A DNA stretch of 64,000 bases, taken from contig CAVSES010000002.1 in NCBI GenBank assembly GCA_963727045.1, positions 1,674,001 to 1,738,000 of the forward strand, given 5' to 3'. The notes under the pieces were generated by a model. That model did not search any database and was not told the origin of the DNA. It saw only the letters and a list, made by a program, of their open reading frames with translations. This document shows positions 17,700-26,873 of the stretch, piece after piece; position 1 is the stretch's first letter; each line of letters begins with the position of its first letter. Source of the stretch: Bog-1198 sp963727045 (lineage in GTDB: Bacteria > Pseudomonadota > Gammaproteobacteria > Steroidobacterales > Steroidobacteraceae). The position numbers were made by a program, and so were the translations under genes.

Positions 17700-18486
17700 C
17701 GTCGGGAAAGAGCCCGCCCTTCACGTCGGCCACGTAGCGCTTTACCGCGGTCTCGATACCCGCGCTGCCATCCATGAAGTTGCGCACGAACCTCAAGGAT
17801 TCACCGCCCGTCAATCCCAGCATATCGTGCAGCACCAGCACTTGACCGCTGCAGCCCGCTCCGGCTCCGATGCCGATGACCGGAATCGACAGCGAGTCCG
17901 TCAGATCGCGCGCAACGGCAGCCGGCACCATCTCCAGCACCAAAAGCTCCGCGCCTGCCGCCGCAAGTTCCTCAGCGTGGCAGCGCAATGTACGGGCCCC
18001 GGACTCCTCGCGCCCCTGCACCCGATAGCCGCCAAGCGCATGCACCGACTGGGGTGTGAATCCCAGATGGGCGCAGACAGGAACGCCTCGATCCACGAGG
18101 AAGCGCACGATGGGAGCGGTCCAGCCGCCACCCTCGAGTTTCACCATGTGCGCGCCCTGCTGCATCAACCGGGCGGCGTTACGCATCGCGGCGTCGGCGG
18201 ACTCCTGATAGCTGCCGAAAGGCAGGTCGGCGATCAACCACGAAGTGCGATTGCCTCTTGCCACGGACGCGGTGTGATAGGCCATTTCGTCGATGGTTAC
18301 GGCGAGCGTGGTGCGGTGCCCCTGCAGTACCATGCCGAGGGAGTCGCCGACGAGCAGGGAGTCCACACCCGCCTCATCCAAAACGCGCGCGAAAGCCGCG
18401 TCGTAGCAGGTGAGCATGGCGATTTTTTCGCCGGCGGCGTACATCTCGCGAAGACGGTGCAGGGTGACGGGCTTTCGGCTGATCAT
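17680..18486 (-). CDS. panB: ketopantoate hydroxymethyltransferase
   Basis: First committed step of pantothenate synthesis: adds a hydroxymethyl group from methylene-THF to alpha-ketoisovalerate. The family patterns are intact: MLTCYDAAFARVLDEAGVDSLLVGDSLGMVLQG, the metal-binding and catalytic region MVKLEGGGW and CAHLGFTPQS, and IPVIGIGAGAGCSGQVLVLHDMLG. It has 268 residues. It is upstream partner of panC in a two-gene operon. Confidence 0.96.
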   Translation of the reverse strand: MISRKPVTLHRLREMYAAGEKIAMLTCYDAAFARVLDEAGVDSLLVGDSLGMVLQGHRTTLAVTIDEMAYHTASVARGNRTSWLIADLPFGSYQESADAAMRNAARLMQQGAHMVKLEGGGWTAPIVRFLVDRGVPVCAHLGFTPQSVHALGGYRVQGREESGARTLRCHAEELAAAGAELLVLEMVPAAVARDLTDSLSIPVIGIGAGAGCSGQVLVLHDMLGLTGGESLRFVRNFMDGSAGIETAVKRYVADVKGGLFPDDAIHGF

Positions 18487-18522
18487 GCCCTATTGTGCGG
18501 CACCCGGAGAAAAGCGGCTAGA

Positions 18523-20310
18523 TCAGTTGGCGGCGGCGGATTTTGCCGCAAGTTTCTGCCCCGCGATCCAGCTCGAGGTGCGCGAGTCGAGCAGATCGAG
18601 GGGCAGAACGCCCCCGCTCAACATTTCGTCGTGGAAGGTGCGGATGTCGAATCCAGGGCCCAGCGCCTTCTCGGCACGCGCGCGAAGTTCGCGGAACTTC
18701 AACTGCCCCAACTTGTACGACAGCGCCTGAGCGGGCCACGAAATGTAGCGATCGGTCTCCGACTGGATGGTCGGCTCGTCGACAGCTCCGGACTCACGGA
18801 AGAAGGCGACGACTTGGTCCCGGGACCACCCTCCGGAATGCAAGCCGGTGTCGACCACCAGACGCACGGCGCGAAACAACTCGCTGGCGAGGCGGCCGTA
18901 GTCGCTGACGGGGTCCCGATAAAACCCCACCTCTTTGCCAAGTTGTTCCGCATACAGCGCCCAGCCCTCGATGTATCCGGAGTTCTGGCTGTGCTGCCGG
19001 AACCGGGGCAGACCCGTCATTTGTTGCGCCACCGATTGCTGCATGTGGTGCCCGGGGATTCCCTCGTGGTAGGCCGTGGCCTCGTCGTCGACGAGCGAGC
19101 GCTCCTTGACGTTCGACACGGCCACCACAACGCGGCCGGGACGCCTGCCGTCGGGCGTTCCGGTTTGGTAGTGCGTGGCATTCGCTGCCTGAAAATCCGG
19201 CATGGCCTCGACGGTAACCGGCGATCCGGGGATGAAAGTGAATAGATCGGGCAGTTTCGGCTGCATCTGCGAGATGTATCTGCGGAAATCGTCGACGATC
19301 TTTTCGGCCGATGCCGGTTTGTACTTGGGATTCGCCGTCAAGGACGCGCGGAATGACTTGAGATCGGCAAATCCTTCGTTGCGTGCAATCGTCAGCATGT
19401 CCGCCTCGATGCGCGCGATCTCATCGAGCCCGATCTGATGAATCCGGTCCGGACTTAGATTGCTGATGGTCGTGCGGCTGCGGATGTCGTTCAGATATCG
19501 CTCTTCGCCGCCGGGCAGCGAGGCAATGCTGAGCGCGGTTCGCCCATGAGGAGCGTATTGCGAGGAAATGAATTCGGCAAAGGACCGATACGCCGGCAAA
19601 ACTTCGCGATCGACCGTTTCAGTGATCGCACGCGTGAGGCGCTGTCGTTCCTGCTGTGGCACGTCGGGAGGCAGTTTTTTGATCGGCAACAGGAAGGGGT
19701 TCGAGGAAACGATGCCCTCACATTGTCCTGGGATCTTTTCGAGAAGAAAGCGCACCGGCATGAGCCGGTCCTTCACTCCCGCGCGAAGCACTTCTTCCGT
19801 CTGGCTGAGGGCGCGCGGTATTTGATGCAGCCGCGCGATGTAGTCCTCGTATTGCTTCACCGAGTCGAAGGGGACGGCGAGCGGCAGATCGGCGAGACGA
19901 AGATGTGGTCCCTCCATCTGGTTCACCGGCATCTCATATTCCTTGAAGCGGTAGTTGTCGATGCGCTGCCGGAGCGTGCTGCGCAAAACCTCATGAGAGA
20001 GGGCATCCTGCTCCGGAAATCCATCGGTCGAAATCGCTTCCAGCCTTGCGAGAAAGCGCTGGTCGTTCGCGTGCTGGCGGGCGATTGCAGCGAGAGAATA
20101 TTCGTCCAGCCGGTCGTTATAGCGGTAGTCCCCGTAGGCCGTAGCCCGCTCCGGGTGTGCCTCGAGTTCGGTTTGATAATATTCCTCGACGAGAGCGCCC
20201 TGAGAGGCGACGCGCGACTCGAGCGGGGCGGAGGCGACGCTTCGGGCCGCGCCGTCGGCAGCACAGCAACAGCAGACGGCCAACAGCAGAGCGAACGACT
20301 GATTGCGCAT
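18523..20310 (-). CDS. secreted DUF885 family hydrolase
   Basis: Large exported protein of the DUF885 family, putative metal-dependent peptidase-like enzymes. A signal peptide with four adjacent cysteines (LLLAVCCCCAADG) begins the protein; a lipoprotein site is possible but the lipobox is poor. The metal-site motif is EGIPGHHMQQ near residue 435, preceded by DDEATAYH, and SGYIEGWALYAEQLG is also typical. The ATG at 20310 starts the signal peptide; an upstream GTG/ATG would add 11 residues. It is divergent from the LysE gene by 76 bases. Confidence 0.85.
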   Translation of the reverse strand: MRNQSFALLLAVCCCCAADGAARSVASAPLESRVASQGALVEEYYQTELEAHPERATAYGDYRYNDRLDEYSLAAIARQHANDQRFLARLEAISTDGFPEQDALSHEVLRSTLRQRIDNYRFKEYEMPVNQMEGPHLRLADLPLAVPFDSVKQYEDYIARLHQIPRALSQTEEVLRAGVKDRLMPVRFLLEKIPGQCEGIVSSNPFLLPIKKLPPDVPQQERQRLTRAITETVDREVLPAYRSFAEFISSQYAPHGRTALSIASLPGGEERYLNDIRSRTTISNLSPDRIHQIGLDEIARIEADMLTIARNEGFADLKSFRASLTANPKYKPASAEKIVDDFRRYISQMQPKLPDLFTFIPGSPVTVEAMPDFQAANATHYQTGTPDGRRPGRVVVAVSNVKERSLVDDEATAYHEGIPGHHMQQSVAQQMTGLPRFRQHSQNSGYIEGWALYAEQLGKEVGFYRDPVSDYGRLASELFRAVRLVVDTGLHSGGWSRDQVVAFFRESGAVDEPTIQSETDRYISWPAQALSYKLGQLKFRELRARAEKALGPGFDIRTFHDEMLSGGVLPLDLLDSRTSSWIAGQKLAAKSAAAN

Positions 20311-20386
20311 GGCGGAAACGTTAGCACATTGCGGCAAATGCACAATCGCCGGTTACACTACGCTGCCCTGGGGTGCCGGAAAGCAA

Positions 20387-21037
20387 ATGACCTTCAAGAC
20401 GTGGCTGCTGTTCTTGACGATGGAAACGGCGCTCTCGCTGTCGCCGGGCCCTGCGGTGTTTTACGTCGTATCCCAGGGCGTCCGAGGGGCTCTCAAACGC
20501 TCGATTCCGGCCGCCGCCGGCATCATCAGCGCGAATGCGATTTACTTCGCGCTCTCGGCGACCAGCCTCGGTGCGATCATCGCCGCCAGCTCGCGCTTCT
20601 TCACGGTCGCCAAATGGGTCGGTGCGGCCTACTTGATCTATCTCGGAGTCAAGGCGCTGCGTGCCGCCGGATCGAGCCATGAGGTGGTGCTGGGCGAAGC
20701 CGGCCCGGCAGGTCCGGGTGATCGACGGCGCGTCTACCTGGGCGCGCTCACTCTTCAATTGGCGAATCCCAAGGCGCTGCTGTTCTTCCTCGCGCTGCTG
20801 CCGCAGTTCATCGACCCGGCTCAGCCGGTGGTCAGGCAGATGTTGATCTTGGCGGCGACGTCGATGCTGCCGGAGTTCTGCATACTCCTGGGCTACGGCT
20901 GGCTCGCTCATCGGGCGCTGCACGCGTCGGCAAAGTTCGGGATGTCGAGCGGTATGAGCCGCTGGCTCGCGCGGGTCGAAGGGGCCGGATTGCTGGTGTG
21001 CGCGACGCTCGTGCTGAAGTTCAACCGCGCCGCTTAG
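20387..21037 (+). CDS. LysE/RhtB family amino acid exporter
   Basis: Inner-membrane exporter of about six helices and 216 residues. The family signature near the start is SLSPGPAVFYVVSQGVRGALKRSIPAAAG, and the middle has KWVGAAYLIYLGVKALR and QLANPKALLFFLALLPQF. The substrate cannot be read from sequence; relatives export lysine, threonine or homoserine lactone. The ATG at 20387 begins at MTFKTWLLF. Its end is nine bases from the convergent SMP-30 gene, so it borders the D-amino acid locus. Confidence 0.88.
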   Translation: MTFKTWLLFLTMETALSLSPGPAVFYVVSQGVRGALKRSIPAAAGIISANAIYFALSATSLGAIIAASSRFFTVAKWVGAAYLIYLGVKALRAAGSSHEVVLGEAGPAGPGDRRRVYLGALTLQLANPKALLFFLALLPQFIDPAQPVVRQMLILAATSMLPEFCILLGYGWLAHRALHASAKFGMSSGMSRWLARVEGAGLLVCATLVLKFNRAA

Positions 21038-21046
21038 GAGCCTGTC

Positions 21047-21973
21047 TCACTCGTTCGGCAGCGAATATACCTTGCCGCGAAAAGGTGGCCTGTCGATCTG
21101 ATCGAGGGCCGTGACGTAGATCGTCTTCTCGTCCTGGCTGAAGGCCAGATTTGGTACTTTCGGTGAGGGCAGCGTGAGAGTTCGCAGCAGCCGACCCTGC
21201 GAATCGAGCACGAAGATCGTGCCCAGCATGGGCATGTGCAAATCGCGCGGACTCTGGCCAATGTAAATATCGCCCTTCGAGGACACTTTCACGCCGTCGG
21301 GCCAGATGGGCGCCACGTGATGGGTCACATCATCGAGATTGACGAATACGCGCCGGTCCGACAGGGTTGCATCCGCCGAAATTTTGAATTGCAGCAGACG
21401 ATGCTCCTCCGTTTCCGCCACGTAGAGAATCTTGCCGTCCGCGGAGACGGCCAGCCCGTTCGCGTTGTGCAGATCGATTGCCGCCTGGGTGATCGTTCCG
21501 TCGGCGGCGATGTAGAACACCTTGCCGTCGATCACCGGACCCAAGTGTCCGGAGGCGGTGAAATAGATGCCGCCGCGACCATCGGGCGCAAGGTCGTTCG
21601 GTCCCATGAATGTGTTGCCGTCCTTGTCGTGCGTATAGGCCGGCAGCACCGTGCCGTCGGCCGACATCCTGCCGATCGATCCATTGTCATAGCAGGTGGT
21701 CACGAATTCGCCGTGGATCGTGGGGGCCACGGCGGATTGTCCGCAGCCCTTCTCGGCCGAAAACACGGTGTTCTTGCTGCCGTCCCACGTCATTACGGCA
21801 TTGCGGTCATATTCGACGTAGTACAGCTTGCCCTGGTACCACACCGGCCCTTCCGGAAAGTGCGCGTCGTCGTTGAGTACCCGGACGCCGGCGTTTGCTC
21901 CGCACGCGAGCGAAGTCGCGAAGATGGAGGCCCAAATGAGTGCTTTCAAAACGGGTTCCCGGCGTGAATTCAA
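21047..21973 (-). CDS. exported SMP-30/gluconolactonase-like beta-propeller
   Basis: Six-bladed propeller of the SMP-30 / gluconolactonase family, 308 residues, with a signal peptide (VLKALIWASIFATSLACGANAG). Typical features are FPEGPVWYQGKLYYVEYDRNAV with the metal-binding Glu, PNDLAPDGRGGIYFTASG with the Asn-Asp pair, and WPDGVKVSSKGDIYIG. Lactonase action is known for relatives; the substrate here is unknown. It overlaps the carbamoylase gene by four bases, so it is the last gene of the operon, though its product is probably periplasmic. Confidence 0.82.
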   Translation of the reverse strand: MNSRREPVLKALIWASIFATSLACGANAGVRVLNDDAHFPEGPVWYQGKLYYVEYDRNAVMTWDGSKNTVFSAEKGCGQSAVAPTIHGEFVTTCYDNGSIGRMSADGTVLPAYTHDKDGNTFMGPNDLAPDGRGGIYFTASGHLGPVIDGKVFYIAADGTITQAAIDLHNANGLAVSADGKILYVAETEEHRLLQFKISADATLSDRRVFVNLDDVTHHVAPIWPDGVKVSSKGDIYIGQSPRDLHMPMLGTIFVLDSQGRLLRTLTLPSPKVPNLAFSQDEKTIYVTALDQIDRPPFRGKVYSLPNE

Positions 21974-22893
21974 AGCGGCGGCCCGGCTCGTTGCGCAATC
22001 AGTCCGTACTGATCGGGCCGCCGATAGCGGGCGAAGTCGAAGTTTACGCGCCGGCAGGCGCCGATCAACTCCAGGTCGGCCCGATGGACGAGGACCTCAT
22101 CGTCGACGGAGACCGCCAATGCCGCAATCTCGCCGGTGGGCGCAATGATGCAGGACCCGCCGATCAGCGCTTGCCCGTCCTCCAGTCCGGCCTTGGCCGC
22201 TGCCGCGATCCAGACCGTATTTTGATAGGCGCCGGCCTGCATCGGCAGATGGTTGTGGAACATTCGCAGGTGCGCGAGCGCCGGCGCCTCATCGAGAATG
22301 AACGGCGTGTTATAGCCGATCAGCACCACCTGCGCGCCGTTGAGGCACAGCATCCGGTACGTTTCCGGCCAGCGTCTATCGTTGCACAGCGAGAGGCCGA
22401 TGCGCACGCCGCGGTAGCTGTACACCGCAAAACCGAGATTGCCGGGCGAGAAATACCGCCGCTCCAGGTGCGTCGTGACGCCGGCCTCTGCCTCCTCGGA
22501 CCCCGGTATGTGCATTTTGCGATAACGCCCGATCAGATCACCATCCGCTCCCACCAAGTCCATGCTGTTGAACCGCTGAGGGCCGTCCTCGCGCGCAATC
22601 TCCGCGAAGCCCAGCGCAAATGCGATCTTGAGCCTGCGCGCGGCATCGTACAGCGGTTGAGTCTGGGGTCCTGGCATCTGCGTTTCGTAGAATGCATCGA
22701 TTTCATGCTGATCCTCGAGCCGCCAGCGTGGGAAGAATGTGGTCAACGCCAGTTCAGGAAAGACCGCAAGTTCCGCGCCCGCTTGGGCGGCCCGCTCGAG
22801 GAGATGTACGAGCCGTGCGACCGTCTCCCGCCGCGACGCGCTGCGCTGGACGGGCCCGGTCTGGCAAACGGCCAAATTCAAATATCGGTTCAT
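21970..22893 (-). CDS. N-carbamoyl-D-amino acid amidohydrolase
   Basis: Nitrilase-superfamily enzyme that hydrolyses N-carbamoyl-D-amino acids to D-amino acid, CO2 and ammonia. It resembles the Agrobacterium D-carbamoylase throughout: FPELALTTFFPR, FYETQMPGP, LERRYFSPGNLGF, LCNDRRWPE and SMQAG-like MQAGAYQN. The triad is Glu47, Lys126 (YRKMHIPG) and Cys170. The ATG at 22893 overlaps the ABC ATPase stop and gives 307 residues, the normal size. With the hydantoinase gene at 30236 it completes the two-step hydantoinase pathway. Confidence 0.9.
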   Translation of the reverse strand: MNRYLNLAVCQTGPVQRSASRRETVARLVHLLERAAQAGAELAVFPELALTTFFPRWRLEDQHEIDAFYETQMPGPQTQPLYDAARRLKIAFALGFAEIAREDGPQRFNSMDLVGADGDLIGRYRKMHIPGSEEAEAGVTTHLERRYFSPGNLGFAVYSYRGVRIGLSLCNDRRWPETYRMLCLNGAQVVLIGYNTPFILDEAPALAHLRMFHNHLPMQAGAYQNTVWIAAAAKAGLEDGQALIGGSCIIAPTGEIAALAVSVDDEVLVHRADLELIGACRRVNFDFARYRRPDQYGLIAQRAGPPL

Positions 22894-24929
22894 GATGGCA
22901 CTTCCTGAAAGACGGGTTTCATCGCCAATAGATCCTCGCGCGCCAGGTGACAGGCGATGCGATGATCCGCGGCGAATTCTTGCACCGGCGGGGGAGCCAC
23001 ATCGCATGTGCCCGCCATGCGGTAGGGACACCGCGTCGAGAAGCGGCACCCGGCGGGGGGATTCGACGCCGAGGGAATTTCGCCGGCCAACAGCACTTTG
23101 CGCTTCGCATAGCGGCGGTCCGCGAGCGGTATTGCGGCCAGCAGCGCCTCGGTATACGGATGATACGGCGGCGCGAAAACATCATCGGGGCGGCCCTTCT
23201 CCATGATCTGGCCCAGGTACATGACGACGATGCGGTCGGACAGATAGCGCACCACCGACAGGTCGTGGCTGATGAACAGGAGAGTCGTGCCCTCCCGCCT
23301 CTGGATGTCGACCAGCAATTCCGTCACGGCGGCCTGCACCGACACATCGAGGGCCGAAAGAGGCTCGTCGGCCACCACGACGGTGGGATTGCCCGCGAAA
23401 GCGCGCGCCACTGCCACGCGCTGCTTCTGACCGCCGGACAATTGCCGCGGCCGCCGCTCGGCAAAGTCACGCGGCAGTTTCACCAGGTCGAGCAACTCCA
23501 GAACGCGCTCGCGGATTCGCAGCCCCTCGCCCTGCACCCCCAACTTGCGGATGACGCGCGCGATCTGCGAGCCCACCGTATGGCTTGGGTTGAGAGTGTC
23601 GAATGGATTTTGAAATATCATTTGCAGCGAGCGGATCGTCTTCGCGCTCCTGCGCGTAACCGGCAGACGGCTGAGTTCCTCACCGGCTAGGTCGATCGAT
23701 CCGGAATCGGCCTGCGTCAAACCCATCAGAATCCGGGCGAAGGTGGATTTGCCGCAACCGGATTCGCCGACGATGGCGACGGTTTCTCCCCGCCGCGCGT
23801 CGAACGTCAACCCATCGTTGGCGATCACGCCGCCGTAGTGCTTGGTGAGATCCTTGATCTCGAGGACGATCTCGCCGAAGTGTGCCGCCGCGCCGCCGGC
23901 GCCGGCGACGGCCGCCGCGTCCCAATCGATTTCATCGACCCGCAGGCACCGAGATTCGTGGCCGTGCTCCACGGTCAACATGGGAACGCGGCCGCTGTCG
24001 CAGCGGCGCGCGACGAAGAATGCGCAGCGCGGCCCGAAGCAGCATCCGGCGGGCCGGGCGCCCTGGGCCGGCGGTTGACCCGGTATCGACATCAGGGGGC
24101 GGCTGTTCTTGTCTGCGCTCGGCACCGGCATCGACGCAAGCAGCCCGCGCGTGTACGGATGCCGCATGCCGCGGAATACGCCCGCCACGGACCCGACTTC
24201 CACGGCTTCTCCCGAATACATCACCGTGATGCGGTCGCACGTCTCGCGAACCAGCCCCAGATTGTGCGAGATGTAGAGCATCGATGTGCCGAAATCGGCC
24301 GAGATGCCGCGGATCAGATCCACGATACCGGCCTCCACCGTGGCGTCGAGCGCGGTGGTGGGCTCGTCCAGCAGCAACAGCCGGGGATTCGACAGCAGCG
24401 CCATGGCGATGACGACACGCTGCTGCTGACCGCCTGAAATCTGGTGCGGATAGGAGCGCATGATCCGTTCGCCGTCGGGCATGCGCACACGCACCAGCAT
24501 CTCGAGAGCGCGCGCGGAGGCGTCGCGGCGTCCGATGCCTTCATGGTACATGGGCACTTCCATCAGCTGGCCGCCGATCGTCATCGATGGATTGAGGGAA
24601 GCCATGGGCTCTTGATAGATCATCGCGATCGCGCCGCCGCGTATTCGGCGCAACTCCCCGCTCCCCAGGGCCAAGAGGTCACGCCCCTCGAACAGGATCT
24701 CGCCTCCCGCGACGCGCCCGGCGTGGCCGAGGTAGCGCATGATCGCGAGCGCGACGGTCGTCTTGCCGCAGCCGGACTCTCCGACCAGCCCGTGCGCCTC
24801 GCCGCGCATCAGGCTGAGATTGAAGTCGGTGACCGCCGGGACTTCGCCTGTGCGGCCGGCATAGGAAACGGACAGTTTCCTGCACTCTAGAAGGGGCGTC
24901 CCTCCCGCGGCGTGGTTTTGCGCATTCAT
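22890..24929 (-). CDS. fused double ATPase of a peptide-type ABC importer
   Basis: Two complete DppD/DppF-type ATPase domains in one 679-residue chain, as in GsiA or YejF. The first half has GESGCGKTT, signature ISGGQQQRVV and LLLDEPTTALD. The second has GESGCGKST, LSGGQKQRVAVARA and VVADEPLSALD. Each half ends with the oligopeptide-transporter C-terminal segment containing Cys (CCFGPRCAF; CRFSTRCPY). It energises uptake through the two permeases encoded next to it. Confidence 0.93.
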   Translation of the reverse strand: MNAQNHAAGGTPLLECRKLSVSYAGRTGEVPAVTDFNLSLMRGEAHGLVGESGCGKTTVALAIMRYLGHAGRVAGGEILFEGRDLLALGSGELRRIRGGAIAMIYQEPMASLNPSMTIGGQLMEVPMYHEGIGRRDASARALEMLVRVRMPDGERIMRSYPHQISGGQQQRVVIAMALLSNPRLLLLDEPTTALDATVEAGIVDLIRGISADFGTSMLYISHNLGLVRETCDRITVMYSGEAVEVGSVAGVFRGMRHPYTRGLLASMPVPSADKNSRPLMSIPGQPPAQGARPAGCCFGPRCAFFVARRCDSGRVPMLTVEHGHESRCLRVDEIDWDAAAVAGAGGAAAHFGEIVLEIKDLTKHYGGVIANDGLTFDARRGETVAIVGESGCGKSTFARILMGLTQADSGSIDLAGEELSRLPVTRRSAKTIRSLQMIFQNPFDTLNPSHTVGSQIARVIRKLGVQGEGLRIRERVLELLDLVKLPRDFAERRPRQLSGGQKQRVAVARAFAGNPTVVVADEPLSALDVSVQAAVTELLVDIQRREGTTLLFISHDLSVVRYLSDRIVVMYLGQIMEKGRPDDVFAPPYHPYTEALLAAIPLADRRYAKRKVLLAGEIPSASNPPAGCRFSTRCPYRMAGTCDVAPPPVQEFAADHRIACHLAREDLLAMKPVFQEVPS

Positions 24930-24939
24930 GTGTTTCGCC

Positions 24940-25914
24940 TCAGCTCCGCTGGCTCATTTCGCGCAATCCGTCCGCGATCAGATTGAACCCGAGTATCAGG
25001 CTCGACACGGCCAGCGCCGGCACGATCAGCATGTATGAGTATTTCCACAACAGCGCGGAAGTGGCAGCTTCTTTGATCATGAGGCCCCAGTCGGGATCCG
25101 GCGGCTGCAGACCCAGACCCAGAAACGTGAGCGTGGTGATGGCGACGGTCGTATAGCCGAGACGCAGGCAGGCGTCGACGATGATGGGTCCGCGCACGTT
25201 GGGGAGCAGTTCCACCAGCATGATCCAAAGCGCATGTTCGCCGCGGGTTTGAGCTGCGTGTATGTAGTCGCGCGACTTTGCGTCCAACGCCAGGCCGCGA
25301 ACGATCCGCATGATGACCGGCGCCGAGGAACAAGTGACTGCGATGATGATGTTGAAGCCGCTCTGCCCGAGCAGATTCAATACCAGGATGAACAACACCA
25401 TCACCGGGAAGGACAGGAGTACATTGCCGGCGAAGGACACGATCTCGTCCCGCCAGCCGCCGAGATATCCGCCGATCAGTCCGAAGCCGGCGCCCACAAT
25501 GTACGCCACCGACGTGGCCGTTATGCCCCACACCAGCACCCGTTGGCAGCCCCACACGGTGCGCGACAAGACGTCCCGTCCGCGCATGTCCGACCCCAGA
25601 ATAAACACAAGTCCGTGCCTGACGCCGCCGGGCGCGACGAACGGCACCACCGGCTTGTTGGGATCGATCAGAGGCAGGTACGGCGCCGTTACCGCCAGCA
25701 GCAGCCAGAAGCATACGAGCGTCAGCCCAAGGGTGGCCGCGCGGGATTCGCGCCAGCGGCGCAGCGCCAGGACGTAGAGCATGAGCACGGCAGGAACGGC
25801 GGGAAGAAGCAGGTAGCTTCCGCAGGCTCCCAGCGCGGGTCGGAACATGACGTACCCCGCCAACGGCAGCCAGATCAGCGCAAGCAACGCGGGAACTCGG
25901 AGTCTCCTGTTCAT
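24940..25914 (-). CDS. ABC importer permease, DppC type
   Basis: Inner-membrane permease of 324 residues with two to three extra N-terminal helices before the usual DppC core. The core has GSDMRGRDVLSRTVWGCQRVL, the ATPase-contact loop around YIHAAQTRGEHALWIMLVELLPNVRGPIIVD, and LTFLGLGLQPPDPDWG. It pairs with the DppB-type permease two bases upstream in the same operon. Confidence 0.92.
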   Translation of the reverse strand: MNRRLRVPALLALIWLPLAGYVMFRPALGACGSYLLLPAVPAVLMLYVLALRRWRESRAATLGLTLVCFWLLLAVTAPYLPLIDPNKPVVPFVAPGGVRHGLVFILGSDMRGRDVLSRTVWGCQRVLVWGITATSVAYIVGAGFGLIGGYLGGWRDEIVSFAGNVLLSFPVMVLFILVLNLLGQSGFNIIIAVTCSSAPVIMRIVRGLALDAKSRDYIHAAQTRGEHALWIMLVELLPNVRGPIIVDACLRLGYTTVAITTLTFLGLGLQPPDPDWGLMIKEAATSALLWKYSYMLIVPALAVSSLILGFNLIADGLREMSQRS

Positions 25915-25915
25915 G

Positions 25916-26866
25916 CTAACCGAAGCGAACGCGGGGATTGAGCAGCACGTATGCGGTGTCCGAAAGCAACTGCGAGGTCACCGCGACGCATACCGCCACC
26001 AGCGTCGCCGCCTGGAGCACCTCAAGATCGCCGAAGTTGGCGGCATCGAACAGCATGCGGCCGAATCCCGAATATTGGAAAAACACCTCCACCACGACGA
26101 CCTGGGAGAGCAGGCCGTTGAGCTCGAGGAAGATGAGGGTGACCGGAACGATCAATGCGTTTCTGAGTGCGTGCCGCAAGATGACGCGCCGGTACGGCAA
26201 ACCCTTCAAGACGGCCGTACGAATGTACTGGGACGCCATGACTTCTCCCATCGAAGCGCGCGTCATCCTCACGAGGTACCCGATGTCATAGAGCAGCAGC
26301 GTCAGCAGGGGCAGCACGAGTGCGCGAAACGACCAGCCTTCGGTCATTGCCGATTTCGCGGGCACCCAACCCAGACCCAGCGCCAGGATCACCGTGAGCA
26401 GCACTGCGGTCGCAATCTGCGGAATCGATGTGGTGACGACGGCGGCCACGGAAATGATCCTGTCGAGCCGCGAGCCTTCGTTCATTCCCGCGAGCACGCC
26501 GAGGGTGAGGGAGATGGGTATCAGACCCAGGAAGACGAAGAAGGCCAGGATCCCGGTGTTGGTCAGGCTCTCCTTCAATAGAGTCGACACCTCCACGTCC
26601 TTTTCCATCGACCGGCCGAGTTCCCCGTGAAGCAGCGATCGAAGCCATCCCCCGTATCGCGCAAGGAAGGGCTTGTTGAGGCCTTTCCTTTCCAGCCACT
26701 CGTGATAGTCGCTGGCGGACAAAGTGGCCACGCCGAAGCCCCCGAGCTCGGCAACGGCCGCCTTTTCCCGAAACTGATCGCTGTCGAAAATCGCGAATAG
26801 CAGCAGCGATACCGTCAGCATGATCAGCAGCATCTGGGCCACGCGACGGACTATGAGATTGCCCAT
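25916..26866 (-). CDS. ABC importer permease, DppB type
   Basis: Permease of 316 residues with a single N-terminal helix, a periplasmic loop, and a five-helix BPD_transp_1 core. Family marks are LGRSMEKDVEVSTLLKESLTNT, YLVRMTRASMGEVMASQYIRTAVLKGLPYRRVILRHALRNAL (contact loop), and the closing LLSDTAYVLLNPRVRFG. The adjoining genes encode the other subunits. Confidence 0.93.
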   Translation of the reverse strand: MGNLIVRRVAQMLLIMLTVSLLLFAIFDSDQFREKAAVAELGGFGVATLSASDYHEWLERKGLNKPFLARYGGWLRSLLHGELGRSMEKDVEVSTLLKESLTNTGILAFFVFLGLIPISLTLGVLAGMNEGSRLDRIISVAAVVTTSIPQIATAVLLTVILALGLGWVPAKSAMTEGWSFRALVLPLLTLLLYDIGYLVRMTRASMGEVMASQYIRTAVLKGLPYRRVILRHALRNALIVPVTLIFLELNGLLSQVVVVEVFFQYSGFGRMLFDAANFGDLEVLQAATLVAVCVAVTSQLLSDTAYVLLNPRVRFG

Positions 26867-26873
26867 GACGGGT

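Noticed and set aside
17413..19245. 610-codon open frame on the + strand opposite panB, panC and the DUF885 gene
   Set aside because: Shadow of three well-supported - strand genes; His/Arg-rich composition without any motif.
20275..20310. CCCC in the DUF885 signal peptide as a lipoprotein site
   Set aside because: The residues before each Cys (LAV, AVC) do not fit a good lipobox; noted only as a possibility.
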